A stretch of 7,202 bases of DNA from Gammaproteobacteria bacterium (GTDB lineage: Bacteria; Pseudomonadota; Gammaproteobacteria; JAJDOJ01). Below the pieces are notes generated by a model. It had not been told where the DNA came from. It saw only the letters and a list, made by a program, of their open reading frames with translations, and did no database searches. Within the stretch, counting starts at the first letter, position 1, and every line of letters begins with the position of its first letter. The position numbers and the translations under genes are program-made. Shown piece after piece: positions 4,933 through 7,202 of this stretch. Location: assembly GCA_027030565.1 (NCBI GenBank), contig JALVEU010000348.1, forward strand, positions 1 to 7,202, read 5' to 3'.

Positions 4933-7202
4933 AACTGCCGGGCTCTCATCAGCAACACCCTGGGGAATCCAGTCTCCCACGGAGGCTAATTCGATTTCGC
5001 AGCCGGAAAGACAGTGAACACCAGCAGCTCGCGCTCCGCATTCTGGTTGGACTCGTCCTGCTGACCTACTTCCATTCGGACTTCGTGGAGCAGCACCTCG
5101 CATCCCCAGCCTTTCAACAGCTCATCGCCACGCTTTATGCCTATCTCGCGGCTACCGGTGCAATCCTCTTGCACCTCACATTGCATCCTACTCATTCACC
5201 TGTTCGCATTGTCGTGAGCACGCTTGTGGCAATCATTGCTGCCACGTTTGGCTTAGCATTGGGAGGTGAGGTTACGGCTCCGCTGATCGCGGCTTATCTG
5301 TGGGTCTCGCTGGGAAGTGGGTTCAGATATGGGATCCCTTACCTGCTGTTGGGCGCTGGCGCGAGTGCGCTGGGCTTTATTGTCGTTTGGGCCATCAACC
5401 CTTACTGGAACGCTCATCCCGCGCTAAGCGCCAGTGTGCTACTGCTGCTGACGGTCCCCACGCTGCACGTGGGCCTGTTGCTACGAGACCTTCGGGAGGC
5501 GATCAGAGAAGCCCAAGCAGCGAACGTGGCCAAGAGCCGGTTCCTCGCCAACATGAGTCACGAGCTGCGCACACCCCTTAATGGGGTCATCGGCATGACG
5601 GGTTTGTTAGCGGACACCGAACTCAACGGCGACCAGCGTGAGATCGTGCGCACCATTCAGGTGTCGGCCCAGGCCCTCAAGGAGCAGATCGATGCGGTAC
5701 TCGACATCTCGCGCATCGAGTCGGGGCGGTTCGAGCTGGAGCACAAGGCGTTCGACCTGCACGAACTCCTGCGCGAGGTGGAGCTGCTGTTCCGCCGCCA
5801 AGCCGAGCTCAAGGGTCTGCGTTTCACCCTGCACGTGGAACCGGAGCTGCCCTATCGCCTGGTAGGGGATCCTGCGCGCATCCGTCAGATCCTCCTCAAC
5901 CTGATCGGGAACGCACTCAAGTTCACCGAACAGGGCTACGTGGACGTACGCGCCGAGCTACTCGGGGAGGAAAGGGGTTGCTGTCGGGTCCGGTTCGGAA
6001 TTCAAGACACCGGCATCGGCATGAGCGCGGAAGCGCTGGAACGCATCTTCGAACCCTTCACTCAGGCCGACGACGGTATCAACCGGCGCTTCGGCGGTTC
6101 GGGACTGGGCACCACCATCGCCAAAGAGCTGGCCGAGCGCATGGGCGGGGGCATCGACGTACGCAGCGAACCCGGTCGGGGAACCTGCTTCCGGGTTGAA
6201 CTCCCCTTGGCGACCGCTGCGCCTGAACCCTCGCTCGAAGCCGATCGGCAGCTGGCTCGGCAAAGCGTGTGCGTGCTGGCCGAGCCCCCCGACGCTGAAA
6301 CCATCGAACGGCTGCTCGGGAAGTGGCAGGTGCCGGTGTTGCAGGCCAGCAGCGTGGCACATGCCTTGGAGCTGCTGGTGCAGGGCCATGGTTCAAGCAC
6401 CTCCTGCCGCATCTTCCTGGTGGATGCCCGGATGTTGCACACGCCGCCGGAGGCCCTATGCCGCATGATCGAGAACCAAGCCGCGTTGCGGGACGTGGCC
6501 CTCATTCTCCTTGAAGACGTCCCCTTGCGCAGCGAGGAACGAGAAGCCCTGCTCAACGCCGGCTTCAACGCCATCCTGCATCGCCCGCTGGACGAGCGGC
6601 TGCTCTTCAATGCCATCCATGCGGTACAGGTGGTCCCGCAGGCGGCCGAGAACGTGGTCAGTCTGGCCGAGCGCTATCAGGAACGGGCGCGTTCCGGCCC
6701 CCTGCACATCCTGGTCGCCGAGGACAATCCCACCAATCAAAAAGTGATCGCCGGCATCCTGAAGCGGGGGGGACATCGTGTGACCCTGGTCTCCGATGGG
6801 GCCCAGGCGCTGGATGCGTTGGCCGATGATCCCGAGCGCTTCGATTTGGCGATCCTCGACTTGAACATGCCCAAGATCGGGGGGCTGGACGTGGTCAAGG
6901 CCCTGCGGTTCATCCATGCCGAGGATCCAGTCCCCTTCATCGTCCTCTCGGCCGATGCCACCGTGGAATCGCGGGAGGCCTGCCGGCGCGCCGGCGTGCA
7001 GCAGTATCTCACCAAACCCGTCGATGCGGGTGTCCTCCTGGAGACCGTTGCCCGCATGGGGGCCGGACAACGCCCGCGCCCGACACCGCAAGACGCCCGG
7101 CGGACGCCGGAGACCCGGGCGGGGATTAAGCCAGGCACGGGGCACGATCTCGACGTCGCCAAGCTCGATCAGCTGGCCAGCATCGGCGGCGACCCGAGTT
7201 TT
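4929..7202 (+). CDS. rpfC: RpfC-like hybrid sensor histidine kinase (partial, 3' end beyond window)
   Basis: Inner-membrane sensor that should autophosphorylate and relay phosphate via receiver and HPt domains to the RpfG-like partner. The frame stays open for 758 codons to the window edge. Order: a basic N-terminus; about five membrane segments between residues 35 and 185, with RpfC-like features (WVSLGSGFRYG, 125-135; NPYW, 157-160); a dimerisation domain with phospho-His211 (MSHELRTPLNG); an ATPase domain with N box (Asn324, Asn328), G1 (DTGIG, 360-364) and the RpfC-like G2 sequence GLGTTIAK; a degenerate receiver (about 447-560; Asp499 kept, but the acidic pair is AEPP, Leu528 stands at the usual Thr/Ser and Arg552 at the Lys); a linker resembling RpfC (NVVSLAERYQERAR); an intact receiver (Glu598-Asp599, Asp644, Ser674, Lys696); then the start of an HPt domain (LDQLASIGGDPSF, 746-758). 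The HPt phospho-His lies outside the window. The GTG start overlaps the upstream stop codon. The signal sensed is unknown; DSF-type fatty acids are the family precedent. Confidence 0.9.
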   Translation, partial: MKLPGSHQQHPGESSLPRRLIRFRSRKDSEHQQLALRILVGLVLLTYFHSDFVEQHLASPAFQQLIATLYAYLAATGAILLHLTLHPTHSPVRIVVSTLVAIIAATFGLALGGEVTAPLIAAYLWVSLGSGFRYGIPYLLLGAGASALGFIVVWAINPYWNAHPALSASVLLLLTVPTLHVGLLLRDLREAIREAQAANVAKSRFLANMSHELRTPLNGVIGMTGLLADTELNGDQREIVRTIQVSAQALKEQIDAVLDISRIESGRFELEHKAFDLHELLREVELLFRRQAELKGLRFTLHVEPELPYRLVGDPARIRQILLNLIGNALKFTEQGYVDVRAELLGEERGCCRVRFGIQDTGIGMSAEALERIFEPFTQADDGINRRFGGSGLGTTIAKELAERMGGGIDVRSEPGRGTCFRVELPLATAAPEPSLEADRQLARQSVCVLAEPPDAETIERLLGKWQVPVLQASSVAHALELLVQGHGSSTSCRIFLVDARMLHTPPEALCRMIENQAALRDVALILLEDVPLRSEEREALLNAGFNAILHRPLDERLLFNAIHAVQVVPQAAENVVSLAERYQERARSGPLHILVAEDNPTNQKVIAGILKRGGHRVTLVSDGAQALDALADDPERFDLAILDLNMPKIGGLDVVKALRFIHAEDPVPFIVLSADATVESREACRRAGVQQYLTKPVDAGVLLETVARMGAGQRPRPTPQDARRTPETRAGIKPGTGHDLDVAKLDQLASIGGDPSF

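Noticed and set aside
6456..7145. Open frame of 229 codons on the - strand opposite the kinase receivers
   Set aside because: The + frame here encodes an intact receiver with all key residues; the antisense frame is a shadow.

Overview
This is a GC-rich bacterial window (hand counts of single 60-base lines give about 60-70% G+C in most genes). It most resembles a gammaproteobacterium outside the enterics. The helicase is close to Escherichia coli UvrD along its whole length, and the last two genes resemble RpfG and RpfC, known best from the Xanthomonadales. The sequence does not settle a genus. All four genes are on the + strand and together fill almost the whole window.

Layout: positions 1-147 are a short upstream stretch with no gene I can support. 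uvrD (148-2328) encodes DNA helicase II. A 208-base gap follows, with an imperfect inverted repeat but no clear promoter or terminator. Next is a Tat-type lipoprotein of the TRAP transporter substrate-binding family (2537-3649), with no TRAP membrane subunits beside it. A 188-base gap then leads into a two-gene operon. Its first gene is an RpfG-like response regulator with an HD-GYP cyclic-di-GMP phosphodiesterase domain (3838-4932). Its second is an RpfC-like membrane hybrid histidine kinase (4929-7202) that overlaps the first by 4 bases and runs off the right edge inside its HPt domain.

The two signalling genes form one system: a membrane sensor kinase that relays phosphate through its own receiver and HPt domains to a separate regulator that degrades cyclic-di-GMP. 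In Xanthomonas this pair responds to the fatty-acid quorum signal DSF. No DSF synthase (rpfF) gene is seen here. uvrD and the TRAP binding protein look like unrelated neighbours.

Most worth a second look: an extra degenerate receiver domain inside the RpfC-like kinase; an Arg in place of the conserved receiver Lys in the RpfG-like protein; a cluster of GGA motifs with a small hairpin before the rpfG-like start, which could be a CsrA/RsmA target; a lower-GC patch across the rpfG end and the kinase sensor domain; and the solitary TRAP binding protein. I found no RNA gene, insertion sequence, CRISPR array or wholly unfamiliar system.
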